In this document: piece after piece, positions 17,811-27,100 of the stretch
Layout: every line of letters starts with the position of its first letter
Numbering within the stretch: the first letter of the stretch is position 1
Origin: Hymenobacter psoromatis
GTDB taxonomy: Bacteria > Bacteroidota > Bacteroidia > Cytophagales > Hymenobacteraceae
Direction: 5' to 3'
Assembly: GCA_001596155.1 (NCBI GenBank)
Contig: CP014771.1
Span: 2,170,001-2,234,000, forward strand
DNA length: 64,000 bases
The notes under the pieces: generated by a model
What the model was told of the DNA's origin: nothing
What the model saw: the letters and a program-made list of their open reading frames with translations, nothing else
Databases searched by the model: none
Made by a program: the position numbers and the translations under genes

Positions 17811-19112
17811 ATGCTGAAAAAACTGTTGCTCCTGAGCCTGAGCGCCGTGAGCGCGGGCTTCGTGCTGATGGCCCCTACCCCCCCGGCCCGCGCCGAAGTG
17901 CGTGGCCGGCCCCAACCGACGCCCCCGGCCGCGCTCAACGAGTTGAAAATCGTCTTCTTCGGCTCGTCGGTGCCGTTTGGGCAGGGCGCCACGGGCAAGT
18001 ATGGCTACGCCAGCCGCTACGCCACGCTGCTGGCGCGGCGCGCGGCGGCCGGCCAGGGAGCGGCCTGGACAACCAGCAACATCTCGGTGCCGGGCGACAA
18101 CACGGTGAAGGTGCTGGCGCGCTGGGACCGCGACCTGCTGCCGCAGCAAGGGCGCTACGTGGTGTATGCGCTGGCCCTCGGCAACGAGGGTATTCACGAG
18201 CGCGGGCAGCCAATGTTTGACCAGTTTGTGGCCAATATGCAGGTGCTTATTGAGCAGGCGCGGACGCAGGGCATGGTGCCGGTGGTCACGAACAGCTACA
18301 CCCGCAACGACTACACGGCGCAGGACTACGCCTACATCCGGCGGCTGAATCTGCTGCTGCAAGGCTGGGCTGTGCCCACTGTGAACCTGCTCGGGGCCGT
18401 GGACGACGGCGCCGGCCACTGGGCCGCCGGCTACTGGGACGATGCCCTGCACCCCAACAACGAGGGCCACGCCGAGCTGATGCACGCCTGGGTGCCCTCG
18501 CTATTTGATGCGCTGCGGGCGGGCAAGCCCCTACCCCAGCGCACGCCCACTGCGGGCGTGCGCCTGGGCCGGGCCGGGGCGCTGCGCTTCGTGCCCGAGG
18601 CGCTGGTGCATCCCTTCACGCAGGTGTTCAGCTTCCGTACCACGGGCTGCGGCACCCTGCTGACGCTGCAAGACAGCACCCGCGCGGGCAGCCTGCGCAT
18701 TGGGCGCGGCGGCCGGCTCACCTACGCTTCGGCCCTGGGCGGCCAGCTCACTACCCCCGCCAGCGTGGCCGACGGGCAGTGGCACCAAGTGATGCTGACG
18801 CACTTCTTCGCGCGGGGCGAAACGATTTTGTACCTCGATGGCAACCCGGTAGGCAGCCGGCCCGAGCGCCTGCACACGCGCAGGCTCTCGCTGGGGGGTA
18901 GGGCGGCGCCCAGGGGTGGGCAGTTTCGCAGCTGGCTCTTCTACCGCGCCGGCATGAACGCCGACGAGGCCCGCGCGCTGGCCGCCGATTCGCTGCTGCG
19001 CTCCAGCCTGGAGCTATACGCGCCGCTCGACGGCCGCCGGGCCGACCGCGACTCGCTGGCCAACCTGGCCCAGAGCACCAACGTGCTGACGCACGCTGCC
19101 GGCACCCGGTAG
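17811..19112 (+). CDS. Exported SGNH hydrolase with C-terminal LamG-like domain
   Basis: Putative secreted esterase. The start chosen is the ATG at 17811, which begins a signal peptide (MLKKLLLLSLSAVSAGF, cleavage near ARA). That gives 433 residues. An SGNH fold is indicated by block I FFGSS (about 49-53), the Asn-containing block LALGNEG (121-127) and the block V DALHPNNEGH with Asp211 and His214. A concanavalin/LamG-like region follows (about 265-400, with DGQWHQVMLTHF and ETILYLDGNPVGS). It may deacylate a glycan handled by the locus, which is inference from position. It lies between the sigma and FecR genes in the same direction. An upstream in-frame ATG at 17760 is less likely because it precedes the signal peptide. 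Confidence 0.82.
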   Translation: MLKKLLLLSLSAVSAGFVLMAPTPPARAEVRGRPQPTPPAALNELKIVFFGSSVPFGQGATGKYGYASRYATLLARRAAAGQGAAWTTSNISVPGDNTVKVLARWDRDLLPQQGRYVVYALALGNEGIHERGQPMFDQFVANMQVLIEQARTQGMVPVVTNSYTRNDYTAQDYAYIRRLNLLLQGWAVPTVNLLGAVDDGAGHWAAGYWDDALHPNNEGHAELMHAWVPSLFDALRAGKPLPQRTPTAGVRLGRAGALRFVPEALVHPFTQVFSFRTTGCGTLLTLQDSTRAGSLRIGRGGRLTYASALGGQLTTPASVADGQWHQVMLTHFFARGETILYLDGNPVGSRPERLHTRRLSLGGRAAPRGGQFRSWLFYRAGMNADEARALAADSLLRSSLELYAPLDGRRADRDSLANLAQSTNVLTHAAGTR

Positions 19113-19330
19113 GCCCAGCCCTGGTGGCGCACCGGCTGGGCAGGCAGCCATTTTTGTTATTTTTTAGCACTGTCAACCAGTGAATTAATACGATTTTATC
19201 TTTTTTTGGGCAGCTGGCTAAGGGGGGTGGGGTAGGGGATGTGTACTACTGCAAACGACTGAAAACGGTGGAGTGATTACTCAATTACCCGGCCCGACCG
19301 GGGTTCGCCGCTCACTTTCGACAGCTCTCT

Positions 19331-20332
19331 ATGATGCCAGACATTACTCAGGAAGTAGTTGCTGCTTACGTGCTTGGCACGGCCACTGCCCCGGAGGCGG
19401 CGGCCGTGCGCGCCTGGCTGGCCCAGCCCGCCAACCAACTGCTGGCCCAGCATTGGCTGCAGCTTCACTGGGAAGCGCTGGCCGCCGCCCCGCCCCTACC
19501 CCTGGCTAGCGAGCCCGACTACGAAGACTTGCTGCGGCGCACCCGCCTCCAGCTGGTCCCGGCCGCGCCGCGCTACCGGGCCACGCCCACGTGGCGGCGC
19601 TGGGCCGCGGCGGCCGCGCTGGCCGGCACTGTGGCTGGCGGCGGCTGGCTCTATTATGGCACCCACCGGCCGGCGGCCCCGCTGGCCGTAGCCACGCCGT
19701 ATGGCCAGACGCGCACGCTGACGCTACCCGATAGCTCGCAGGTGACCCTCAATGGCCACTCGACGCTGCGCTATGCTGCCGCCTGGCAGCCCGATAAGCC
19801 CCGCGAGGTGTGGCTCGATGGGGAGGGGTTCTTTTCGGTGCGGCATATGCCGAACAACCAGCGCTTTCTGGTGCACACTACGGCGGGGCTGCAAGTGGAG
19901 GTGCTGGGCACCAAGTTCGTGGTGGCCCGCCGGCGCGGCCAGACGCGGGTGGTGCTGCTCTCGGGCAAGGTGCGGGTGGAGTTTGACGACGACCAGCAGC
20001 CTGACGTGATTCTGCGTCCCGGCGAGCTGGTGGAAACCCAAGACGACCAGCCGGCCCTCGTGACGCACACCAGGGTGCATACCGCCCCCTACGCCGCCTG
20101 GAAAGATGCCCAGTTGGTGCTCGACGAAACCACGATGGCCGAGCTGGCTACCCGCCTGCATGACACCTACGGCCTCGACGTGACCGTGGCTACCCCCGAG
20201 CTGAACCGCCGCCGCATGACGGGCACCGTGCCCGTGAGCGACCTCCCTACCCTGCTGCAGGCCCTCGAAGAAACCTTTCACCTCCAAGTCTCGCGCCAGG
20301 GCAATCAACTAACCCTGGCTGAAAAAAAGTAG
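19331..20332 (+). CDS. FecR-family anti-sigma factor
   Basis: Inner-membrane regulator expected to hold the ECF sigma factor until the SusC receptor signals. It has 333 residues, with an N-terminal cytoplasmic sigma-binding region (1-85), a transmembrane helix at about 91-109, and a periplasmic FecR domain (about 120-215; DGEGFFSVRH and LSGKVRVEF are family motifs). A C-terminal DUF4974/STN-like region follows (about 260-330, with LVLDETTMAELATRL and VSDLPTLLQALEETF). The 218-bp spacer upstream is T-rich (TTTATCTTTTTTTGG near 19197) and could hold its own promoter. Only 28 bp separate it from susC. Confidence 0.95.
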   Translation: MMPDITQEVVAAYVLGTATAPEAAAVRAWLAQPANQLLAQHWLQLHWEALAAAPPLPLASEPDYEDLLRRTRLQLVPAAPRYRATPTWRRWAAAAALAGTVAGGGWLYYGTHRPAAPLAVATPYGQTRTLTLPDSSQVTLNGHSTLRYAAAWQPDKPREVWLDGEGFFSVRHMPNNQRFLVHTTAGLQVEVLGTKFVVARRRGQTRVVLLSGKVRVEFDDDQQPDVILRPGELVETQDDQPALVTHTRVHTAPYAAWKDAQLVLDETTMAELATRLHDTYGLDVTVATPELNRRRMTGTVPVSDLPTLLQALEETFHLQVSRQGNQLTLAEKK

Positions 20333-20360
20333 TTTTTCTTTTCCTTCCCCCCACCTCATT

Positions 20361-23300
20361 ATGCCTACACTTCTTACCCCCCTGGGCAAGCACTACGGCC
20401 GCCCGGCCTGCCTGGCCGCCAGCGTACTGCTGCTCCAAACAATGGGTATGCCGGCCTCGGCGCAGCTGCTGGCCGCCAACGTGGCCGTGCAAAGCGCGCC
20501 GGCTCCCGTCCGCGCCAGCTCGGTATCGCTCAAAACGCTGCTTACGCAGTGGGAAAGCGAGTATCACGCCACCATTTTCTACGAAAGCGAGCTGGTGGAC
20601 AACAAGCGCGTGCTGGTGCCCACCGAAACGCCGGCCGCCACGCTGGCCGAGCGCCTGGCCACGGTGCTGCCCGCCGCGCACCTTCAGTTTAAGGAGCTGC
20701 GGCCCAACTACTTTGTGGTGACCGGCCAGCCGGTGGCCACCACGGCCGCGGGAGCCGCCATAGCGCCGCAGGACATCCCCGTGACGGGCCGCGTGACCGA
20801 CTCTAGGGGCGAGCCGCTGCCCGGCGTGACGGTGCTGGTGAAGGGCACCACGAACGGGGCCTCGACCGATGCCGACGGCCGCTTTTCGATAACCGTGCCG
20901 GAGGGCAGCACCCTGGTATTCAGCTCGGTGGGTTTTGTGCGCCAGGAGTTTCCGGTGGGCACGACCCGCACGTTTGAGATTCGCCTCAAGGAAGACCAGC
21001 AGAGCCTGAATGAAGTGGTGGTGGTGGGCTACGGCACCCAAAAGCGCCAGGAGCTGACCACGGCCGTGACCTCGGTGAGCGCGGCGGCCATTGAGCGCCA
21101 GCCGGTGGCGGGCTTCGACCAGGCCTTGCAGGGCCAGGCCCCCGGCGTGCAGGTGACGGCCCCTTCGGGCGCGCCGGGCGCGGGCATCAACGTGCGGGTG
21201 CGGGGCAATGCTACCCTCAACCTCAACGCCTCGCCGCTGTATGTGGTGGACGGCGTGCCGATTATCCCGGAATACCAGCAGGAGTTAAGTGTGAACAGCC
21301 AGCGCCTGAACCCGCTCAACACCATCAACCCCAACGATATCGAGAGCATCGACGTGCTCAAGGACGGGGCTGCCGCCGCCATCTACGGCGTGCGGGCCGC
21401 CAACGGGGTAGTGGTTATCACGACCAAGCACGGCAAGGTGGGCCAGGCCCAGGTGGGCCTGAACGTGTACTACGGCCGCCAGTACCTGCGCAAGAAGCTG
21501 GCCGTGCTCGACGCCCAGCAGTTTGCCCAGGAATTCAACGCCATTCAGGCGGGCGCGGGGCTGGCCCCCGGCTTTGCGGACCCCACCAATCCCGGCCCTT
21601 ACAACACTGATTGGCAAGATGCCGTGTATCGCCCCGGCTACCAGAAGAACTACCAGCTCAGCGTGAGCGGCGGCACCGAGAAGACGCGCTACTATGTGAG
21701 CGGCGGCTATTTCGACCAGCAGGGCATCAGCCAGAACTCGGGCTTCAACCGCTACAACTTCAAGCTTAACCTGACCGAGGAGCTGAGCACCCGCTTCCGC
21801 ATCGGCACCAACCTCAACATGAGCCGCACCTACACCAACGGTAGCGTGCGCTCGGAGGCGGCCCTCGGCAACGGGGGCACGGTGCTGGGCGCGCTCTCCC
21901 AGATTCCTACCATTCCCATCCTGAACCCGAACGGCACCTACGGCGTGAACCCGTTCAACCAGTCGGACAACCCGGTGGGCAACCTGCTCGAAAGCAGCAA
22001 CCTGGCCACCGTGTACCAGGTGGTGGGCAACCTGTTTGGCGAGTTTGACGTGCTGAAAAACCTGAAGGCGCGCAGCTCGGTAGGCATCGACTTCCGCACT
22101 CAGAACGAAACGCAGTTCACCAGCACCAACTACCCCGGCACCTCCAACGCCGACCCCTCGACCCGCGGCTCGGCCTCTACGGCCTCGAACCAGCAGACCA
22201 TCTGGCTGCTCGAAAACACGCTGACCTACAACCCGAACCTGGGCGACCGCCAGCACCTGACGCTGCTGGCCGGCCAGTCGATGCAGGCTTCGGACCGCTA
22301 CACGTCGGGGGCCTCCACCAAGGGCTTCGCCTCCAACGCGGTGCCCTACCTGGGCGGCGGCTCCACCGTCAATGGCATCCCGTATAGCTACGCTGACCAG
22401 TGGAGCCTGCTCAGCTTCTTTGCCCGCGCCACCTACGACTACGACGGGCGCTACCTGGCCCAGGTGAGCCTGCGCGCCGACGGCACCAGCCGCTTCGCCA
22501 CCCAAAACCGCTTTGGCTACTTCCCGGCCGTGAGCCTGGGTTGGAACGTGGCCAAGGAGTCGTTCTTCCCGCAGAACACGGTGGTGTCGAACCTGAAGCT
22601 GCGCGCCAGCTTCGGGGCCAACGGCAACCAGGAGATTTATACCTACCAGCGCTTCCCTACCTACGGCACCGGCTCAAACTACCAGGGTAGTGGCTCGGCC
22701 ATTCTGGGCGGCATCACGCAGAGCAACATCGGCAACGACGCGCTGAAGTGGGAAACCACCCGCCAGTATAACGCCGGCCTGGACCTGGGCGCGTTCAACA
22801 ACCGCCTTACCTTCACCTTCGACGTCTATGACAAGCGCACCAGCAACCTGCTGCTGAACGTGCCGATTCCAGTGAGCACGGGCGCGGCCTCGCTGAGCGT
22901 GCTGCAAAACGTGGGTAGCGTGGAAAACAAGGGCATCGAGCTTGGCTTGGTTACGACCAACGTGCAGTCGAAAGACAACGGCTTCGGCTGGACGACCAAC
23001 TTCAACATCAGCGGCAACCGCAACAAGATTCTGGACTTGGGCCAGCAAGTGAGCGACGCTGGCGTGAGTTCCAACCGCACTATTTTGAGCACCGGCTACA
23101 GCATTTCGCAAGTGGGTAGCCCGCTGGGAGCCTTCTACGGCTACCGGACGGCCGGCATCATTCAGACCGCCGCGGAGGGCCAAGCAGCGCCCACCCAGAA
23201 CGGCAACCGTCCCCAACCCGGCGACCTGCGCTTCGTGGACGTGAACGGCGACGGCGTAATTGACGCCAAGGACCAGACCGTTATCGGCAACCCCAACCCC

Positions 23301-23798
23301 AAGGCGTTTGGTGGGGTAACCAACAACTTCTCCTACAAAGGCCTGGAGTTGAGCGTATTCTTCCAGGGCAGCTTCGGTAACGAAATCTACAACCAGACCC
23401 GCCAGCTGCTGGAATCGCAGTCGGACCCGCTGAACCAGACCCCGCGCGTGCTGGACCACTGGGCGCCCGGCAACACCAACACCGACGTGCCGCGCCCGGT
23501 GCGCAACGACCCCAACGGCAACAACCGCTTCTCGAACCGCTGGGTTGAGGACGGCTCCTACGTGCGCCTCAAGAACCTGACCCTGGCCTACAACGTGCCC
23601 ACGGCCTTCTCGAAGCGGGCGGCCGTCAAAACCCTGCGCGTGTACGTGACCGCCCAGAACCTGGTGACCTGGACCAAATACACGGGCTACGACCCGGAGG
23701 TGAGCGCCGACCCGTTCTCCACTACCGGCTTTGGCCGCGACTACGGCGTGTACCCGCAGGCGCGCACCTACACCGTGGGCCTGAATGCCAATTTTTAA
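20361..23798 (+). CDS. SusC/RagA-family TonB-linked outer membrane transporter with STN domain
   Basis: Outer-membrane importer of oligosaccharides, partner of the SusD protein encoded 23 bp downstream. It has 1145 residues: a signal peptide (about 1-34), an N-terminal STN signalling domain (about 53-122), a carboxypeptidase-regulatory-like domain (about 140-212, VTGRVTDSRGEPLPGVTVLV), and a TonB-box-like segment VVVVGYGTQKRQ (219-230). The plug follows, with YVVDGVPI and IESIDVLKDGAAAAIYGVRA, then the beta-barrel ending in YTVGLNANF. The STN domain marks it as a transducer that can act on the FecR/ECF pair just upstream. Full length and apparently intact. Confidence 0.97.
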   Translation: MPTLLTPLGKHYGRPACLAASVLLLQTMGMPASAQLLAANVAVQSAPAPVRASSVSLKTLLTQWESEYHATIFYESELVDNKRVLVPTETPAATLAERLATVLPAAHLQFKELRPNYFVVTGQPVATTAAGAAIAPQDIPVTGRVTDSRGEPLPGVTVLVKGTTNGASTDADGRFSITVPEGSTLVFSSVGFVRQEFPVGTTRTFEIRLKEDQQSLNEVVVVGYGTQKRQELTTAVTSVSAAAIERQPVAGFDQALQGQAPGVQVTAPSGAPGAGINVRVRGNATLNLNASPLYVVDGVPIIPEYQQELSVNSQRLNPLNTINPNDIESIDVLKDGAAAAIYGVRAANGVVVITTKHGKVGQAQVGLNVYYGRQYLRKKLAVLDAQQFAQEFNAIQAGAGLAPGFADPTNPGPYNTDWQDAVYRPGYQKNYQLSVSGGTEKTRYYVSGGYFDQQGISQNSGFNRYNFKLNLTEELSTRFRIGTNLNMSRTYTNGSVRSEAALGNGGTVLGALSQIPTIPILNPNGTYGVNPFNQSDNPVGNLLESSNLATVYQVVGNLFGEFDVLKNLKARSSVGIDFRTQNETQFTSTNYPGTSNADPSTRGSASTASNQQTIWLLENTLTYNPNLGDRQHLTLLAGQSMQASDRYTSGASTKGFASNAVPYLGGGSTVNGIPYSYADQWSLLSFFARATYDYDGRYLAQVSLRADGTSRFATQNRFGYFPAVSLGWNVAKESFFPQNTVVSNLKLRASFGANGNQEIYTYQRFPTYGTGSNYQGSGSAILGGITQSNIGNDALKWETTRQYNAGLDLGAFNNRLTFTFDVYDKRTSNLLLNVPIPVSTGAASLSVLQNVGSVENKGIELGLVTTNVQSKDNGFGWTTNFNISGNRNKILDLGQQVSDAGVSSNRTILSTGYSISQVGSPLGAFYGYRTAGIIQTAAEGQAAPTQNGNRPQPGDLRFVDVNGDGVIDAKDQTVIGNPNPKAFGGVTNNFSYKGLELSVFFQGSFGNEIYNQTRQLLESQSDPLNQTPRVLDHWAPGNTNTDVPRPVRNDPNGNNRFSNRWVEDGSYVRLKNLTLAYNVPTAFSKRAAVKTLRVYVTAQNLVTWTKYTGYDPEVSADPFSTTGFGRDYGVYPQARTYTVGLNANF

Positions 23799-23821
23799 GC
23801 TATTAGCCGGTTAGAATTCTC

Positions 23822-25303
23822 ATGAAAAAGCTCTCTATTTTATTGCCCGTCTGCGCGCTCGGCCTGCTGGCCGGCTGTAATTTTCTCGACAAGGCCCCGC
23901 TGACGACCATCGCGCCCGGTAACTTCTTTAAAAGTTCGAGCGACGCGGAGGCCAGCCTCACGGCTACTTACGACGCGCTGCAAGGCACGGGGGCCTACGG
24001 CCAGGACCTGAACGTGATGGGCGAAATGCCCTCCGACAACTGCACCAGCACCAATGGGGACGTGAACGCGATGGATAAAATCATCTGGGTATCCACGACC
24101 AGCCAGGTGTATAACGTGTATCAGCAGGGCTACCTGGGCATCAACCGGGCCAACGTGGTGCTCAAATATGTGCCCACCGTGACGATGGACACCGTGCGCC
24201 GCCGCCAGATTTTGGGCGAGGCGCGCTTCATGCGGGCGCTCAACTACTTCAACCTGGTGCGGGCCTACGGCGGGGTGCCGCTGCGCCTGTTGCCCACTGA
24301 AAGCGGCGCGCCCGCCGACGTGAACCTGGCCCGCGCCACCAGCGACCAGATATATGCCCAGGTGGTGGCCGACCTGACCGCCGCTGCCGCCCAGATGCCG
24401 CTCAGCAACCCCAACCGCGCCACCCAGAACTCGGCCAACGCCCTGCTGGCGCGCGTGCAGCTCACCCAGCGCAACTGGACCGCCGCCCAGGCCGCGGCCC
24501 AGAAGGTAATTGGCGGCGGCGCATCGCTCAGCTCCTCGTTCAACGCGCTCTACCCGGCCGAGAACAAGAGTGCCGAGTCGCTCTTCGAGATTCAGTACGC
24601 GGGCAACGCCGACGGCGGCAACATCCTGCCCGACCTGATGCTACCCTCGCCGCTGGCAACGTACTCGTTTCCGAAGTTTAACATTCCGACCACCGAGCTT
24701 ATCAGCTATGCCGACACCGTGAACGACCTGCGCTGGGCCTTCGCCGGCAACGTGACGGCCGCCAGCGGCGCGCAGGTGGGCCGCAGCCACGTAAGCTACA
24801 TCGATGGCAAGCCCGGCCGCAATGGCAACAACAACGACGTCGGGCCTTTCGTGTTCAAGTGGCGCAGCCTGGGCAACGGCTTCAACTCGACGGATAACAC
24901 CTACGTGCTGCGCTACGCGGAAGTATTGCTCAACTATGCCGAAGCCAGCAACGAGCAGAGCGGCCCCAGCGGCGACGCCCTGGCCAAGCTCAACCAGGTG
25001 CGCCAGCGCGCCGGCCTGGCGGCCCTCACCGCCGCCTCGCCCCAGGCCCTGACCAAGCAGGCCCTGCGCGATGAAATTGACCGCCAACGCCGCCTCGAAA
25101 TGGCGTTTGAAGGCGAGCGCTGGTTCGACTTGCTGCGCTACGCCCGCCAGACCATCGCCGACGGCACCGCCCAGCACGCCGTCACGGCCCTGGACATTAT
25201 TCAGCAGATGCGCAAAACGCGCGACGTGAACTACCTGCTGTTTCCCTTGCCCCAGGCCGAGCTGAATACCAACCCGCTCATCACGCAGAATCCGGGCTTT
25301 TAG
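23822..25303 (+). CDS. SusD/RagB-family nutrient-binding outer membrane lipoprotein
   Basis: Surface glycan-binding lid of the SusCD complex. It has 493 residues with a lipoprotein signal ending LLAGC (Cys19). The N-terminal SusD-like region shows ARFMRALNYFNLVRAYGGVPL. The C-terminal region contains YAEVLLNYAEA and FEGERWFDLLRYAR, ending PLPQAELNTNPLITQNPGF, all typical. A palindromic element begins 3 bp after its TAG stop, possibly marking a processing or attenuation point between transport genes and enzymes. Confidence 0.97.
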   Translation: MKKLSILLPVCALGLLAGCNFLDKAPLTTIAPGNFFKSSSDAEASLTATYDALQGTGAYGQDLNVMGEMPSDNCTSTNGDVNAMDKIIWVSTTSQVYNVYQQGYLGINRANVVLKYVPTVTMDTVRRRQILGEARFMRALNYFNLVRAYGGVPLRLLPTESGAPADVNLARATSDQIYAQVVADLTAAAAQMPLSNPNRATQNSANALLARVQLTQRNWTAAQAAAQKVIGGGASLSSSFNALYPAENKSAESLFEIQYAGNADGGNILPDLMLPSPLATYSFPKFNIPTTELISYADTVNDLRWAFAGNVTAASGAQVGRSHVSYIDGKPGRNGNNNDVGPFVFKWRSLGNGFNSTDNTYVLRYAEVLLNYAEASNEQSGPSGDALAKLNQVRQRAGLAALTAASPQALTKQALRDEIDRQRRLEMAFEGERWFDLLRYARQTIADGTAQHAVTALDIIQQMRKTRDVNYLLFPLPQAELNTNPLITQNPGF

Positions 25304-25305
25304 GG

Positions 25306-25411
25306 GGTAGGGTGCGGGGCTTGCCCCCGCCCATCGTTGCACGATTCGCGTTTATTTTGTTCAACGACGGGCGGGGACAAGCCCCGCACCCTACCCTACC
25401 CTACCCTACCC
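25306..25411. repeat. 34-bp-arm palindrome plus CCCTA tract between susD and GH30
   Basis: Arms 25306-25339 and 25362-25395 are reverse complements with two mismatches around a 22-nt centre. The arm begins GGTAGGGTGCGGGGCTTGCC. Same-family elements occur at 32669-32766 and 35822-35947. The right arm runs into a CCCTA tandem tract (four CTA units, 25389-25411) that touches the start codon of the next gene. Confidence 0.93.
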
Positions 25412-26815
25412 ATGAAAAGCGTCTTGCCCTACCTGCTGGCTACGTGCTCGGCTTTTATGCTGCTGCCGGCCCACGCCCAGCGCGCCGGCCGGGTGAGCGC
25501 CTGGGTCACCACCCCCGACCAGACGCAGCTGCTGCGCCCGCAGCCGGGCAGCCTGAAATTTGACCCTACCCCCCCCGCCGGGGCCGTTATCGAGGTGGAT
25601 GATAGCCAGACCTTCCAGACGATGGAGGGCTTTGGCTACTGCCTCACCGGGGGCAGCGCCGAGCTGCTGGCCGCCATGAGCGCGCCGGCGCGGGCCAGGC
25701 TGCTGCGCGAGCTGTTTGGCACCGGCCCCAACGACATTGGCGTGAGCTATTTGCGCATCAGCATCGGGGCTTCGGACCTCGATGCGCAGGTGTTTAGCTA
25801 CGATGACATGCCGGCGGGCCAGACTGACCCCACGCTGGCGCACTTTAGCTTGGTGCCGGATGAAAAGTACCTGATTCCGGTGCTGAAGGAGATTCTGGCC
25901 ATTAGCCCGGCCCTCAAAATCCTGGGTTCGCCCTGGAGCCCGCCCGTGTGGATGAAGACCAACGAGGCCAGCAAGGGGGGTAGCCTTAAGCCAGAGTACT
26001 ACGGCGCGTATGCCCAATATTTTGTAAAATACCTGCAAGGGATGCGCGCAGCCGGCATCGCGCTGGATGCCGTGACGCCACAAAACGAGCCGCTGCACCC
26101 CGGCAACAACCCCAGCCTGCTGCTGCCCGCCGAGCAGGAGGCCGAGTTTATTGGCCAAAACCTGGGGCCGGCGCTGCGGGCGGCGGGGCTGAAAACCAAG
26201 ATTATTTGCTACGACCACAACGCCGACAAGCCCGAATATCCGCTCACGGTGCTGGGCAACGCGGCGGCTAATCCGTACGTGGACGGCTCGGCTTTTCACC
26301 TCTACGCCGGGTCCATTGAGGCGCTGAGCAAGGTGCATGATGCTTTTCCGCAGAAAAATATCTACTTCACGGAGGAGTGGGTGGGCTCGCGCAGCAAGTT
26401 TGCCGACAACCTCGACTGGCACCAGAAAAACCTGTTTATCGGCGCGCCGCGCAACTGGGCCAAGGTGGTGCTGGAGTGGAACCTGGCCGCCGACCCGCAG
26501 CAAAACCCGCACACGCCGGGCGGCTGCGACCAGTGCTTGGGCGCTATTACGCTGGCTCCCGGCGACCAGGTGACGCGCAACGTGGCTTACTACGCGGTGG
26601 CCCAGAGCAGCAAATGGGTGCGCCCAGGGTCGGTGCGCATCGGCTCGACCAGCCCGGCCGGGCTGCCCAACGTGGCCTACCGCACGCCCACCGGCGGCCA
26701 CGTGCTGCTGGTGCTCAACGACCAGAAAACGCCCCAAACCTTCGGCCTGCGCTACCAGGGCCGGGCGGTGGCGGCCACGCTGCCCGCCGGGGCCGTGGGC
26801 ACCTACGCGTGGTAG
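25412..26815 (+). CDS. Exported GH30-family beta-glycosidase (copy 1)
   Basis: Glycoside hydrolase family 30 (clan GH-A), probably a beta-glucanase. The ATG at 25412 opens a signal peptide (MKSVLPYLLATCSAFML, cleavage after AHAQ) and gives 467 residues; a longer frame upstream lies within the repeat. GH30 motifs are QTFQTMEGFGYCLTGGSAEL near the N-terminus, GSPWSPPVWMKTN, acid/base Glu226 in TPQNEPL, and nucleophile Glu321 in IYFTEEW. The next gene encodes a close paralogue, which points to tandem duplication. GH30 subfamily 3 enzymes act on beta-1,6-glucan, and the segment HTPGGCDQCLGA resembles that group. The subfamily call is inference. Confidence 0.92.
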   Translation: MKSVLPYLLATCSAFMLLPAHAQRAGRVSAWVTTPDQTQLLRPQPGSLKFDPTPPAGAVIEVDDSQTFQTMEGFGYCLTGGSAELLAAMSAPARARLLRELFGTGPNDIGVSYLRISIGASDLDAQVFSYDDMPAGQTDPTLAHFSLVPDEKYLIPVLKEILAISPALKILGSPWSPPVWMKTNEASKGGSLKPEYYGAYAQYFVKYLQGMRAAGIALDAVTPQNEPLHPGNNPSLLLPAEQEAEFIGQNLGPALRAAGLKTKIICYDHNADKPEYPLTVLGNAAANPYVDGSAFHLYAGSIEALSKVHDAFPQKNIYFTEEWVGSRSKFADNLDWHQKNLFIGAPRNWAKVVLEWNLAADPQQNPHTPGGCDQCLGAITLAPGDQVTRNVAYYAVAQSSKWVRPGSVRIGSTSPAGLPNVAYRTPTGGHVLLVLNDQKTPQTFGLRYQGRAVAATLPAGAVGTYAW

Positions 26816-26900
26816 TTTTTTGAGCAGTTAGCTACCATTTGAGCTATCAACTCTACTTTGGCAAATTATAAACTGCTGCTTGCAACAGCTTCCAGTACAG

Positions 26901-27005
26901 GTATTTTCACCGCAGAAGACGCAGAGGGCTTCGCGGAAGAGTCGCAGAAGAACGACCTCTGCGACTCTTCCGCGAAGCCCGCTGCGTCTTCTGCGGTGAA
27001 AATAC
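26901..27005. repeat. 47-bp-arm palindrome between the first two GH30 genes
   Basis: Arms 26901-26947 and 26959-27005 are reverse complements with one mismatch and an 11-nt loop. The arm begins GTATTTTCACCGCAGAAGAC. It belongs to the CGCAGAGG family that has partial copies at 8832-8890 and 11771-11815. The 285-bp spacer 26816-27100 contains little else. Confidence 0.95.
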
Positions 27006-27100
27006 GTTAACCTGCCAAAATAAAGCTAATTAGGACTTACGCAAAACCGTCTGTCCTTGCGTAGGTCATTAGTAGTTAGTCACTCGTCATTATTCCTCCC

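Noticed and set aside
21285..22505. 406-codon minus-strand frame within the SusC gene, and similar long antisense frames in the GH30 genes (25406-26737, 27578-28642, 28937-30130)
   Set aside because: All are antisense to well-supported genes with intact catalytic or domain motifs. Their Val/Gly/His/Arg-rich translations are typical high-GC shadows.
25388..25411. Telomere-like CCCTA tandem tract
   Set aside because: Only four units, contiguous with the palindrome arm that itself ends CACCCTACC. A short slippage expansion is a sufficient explanation.
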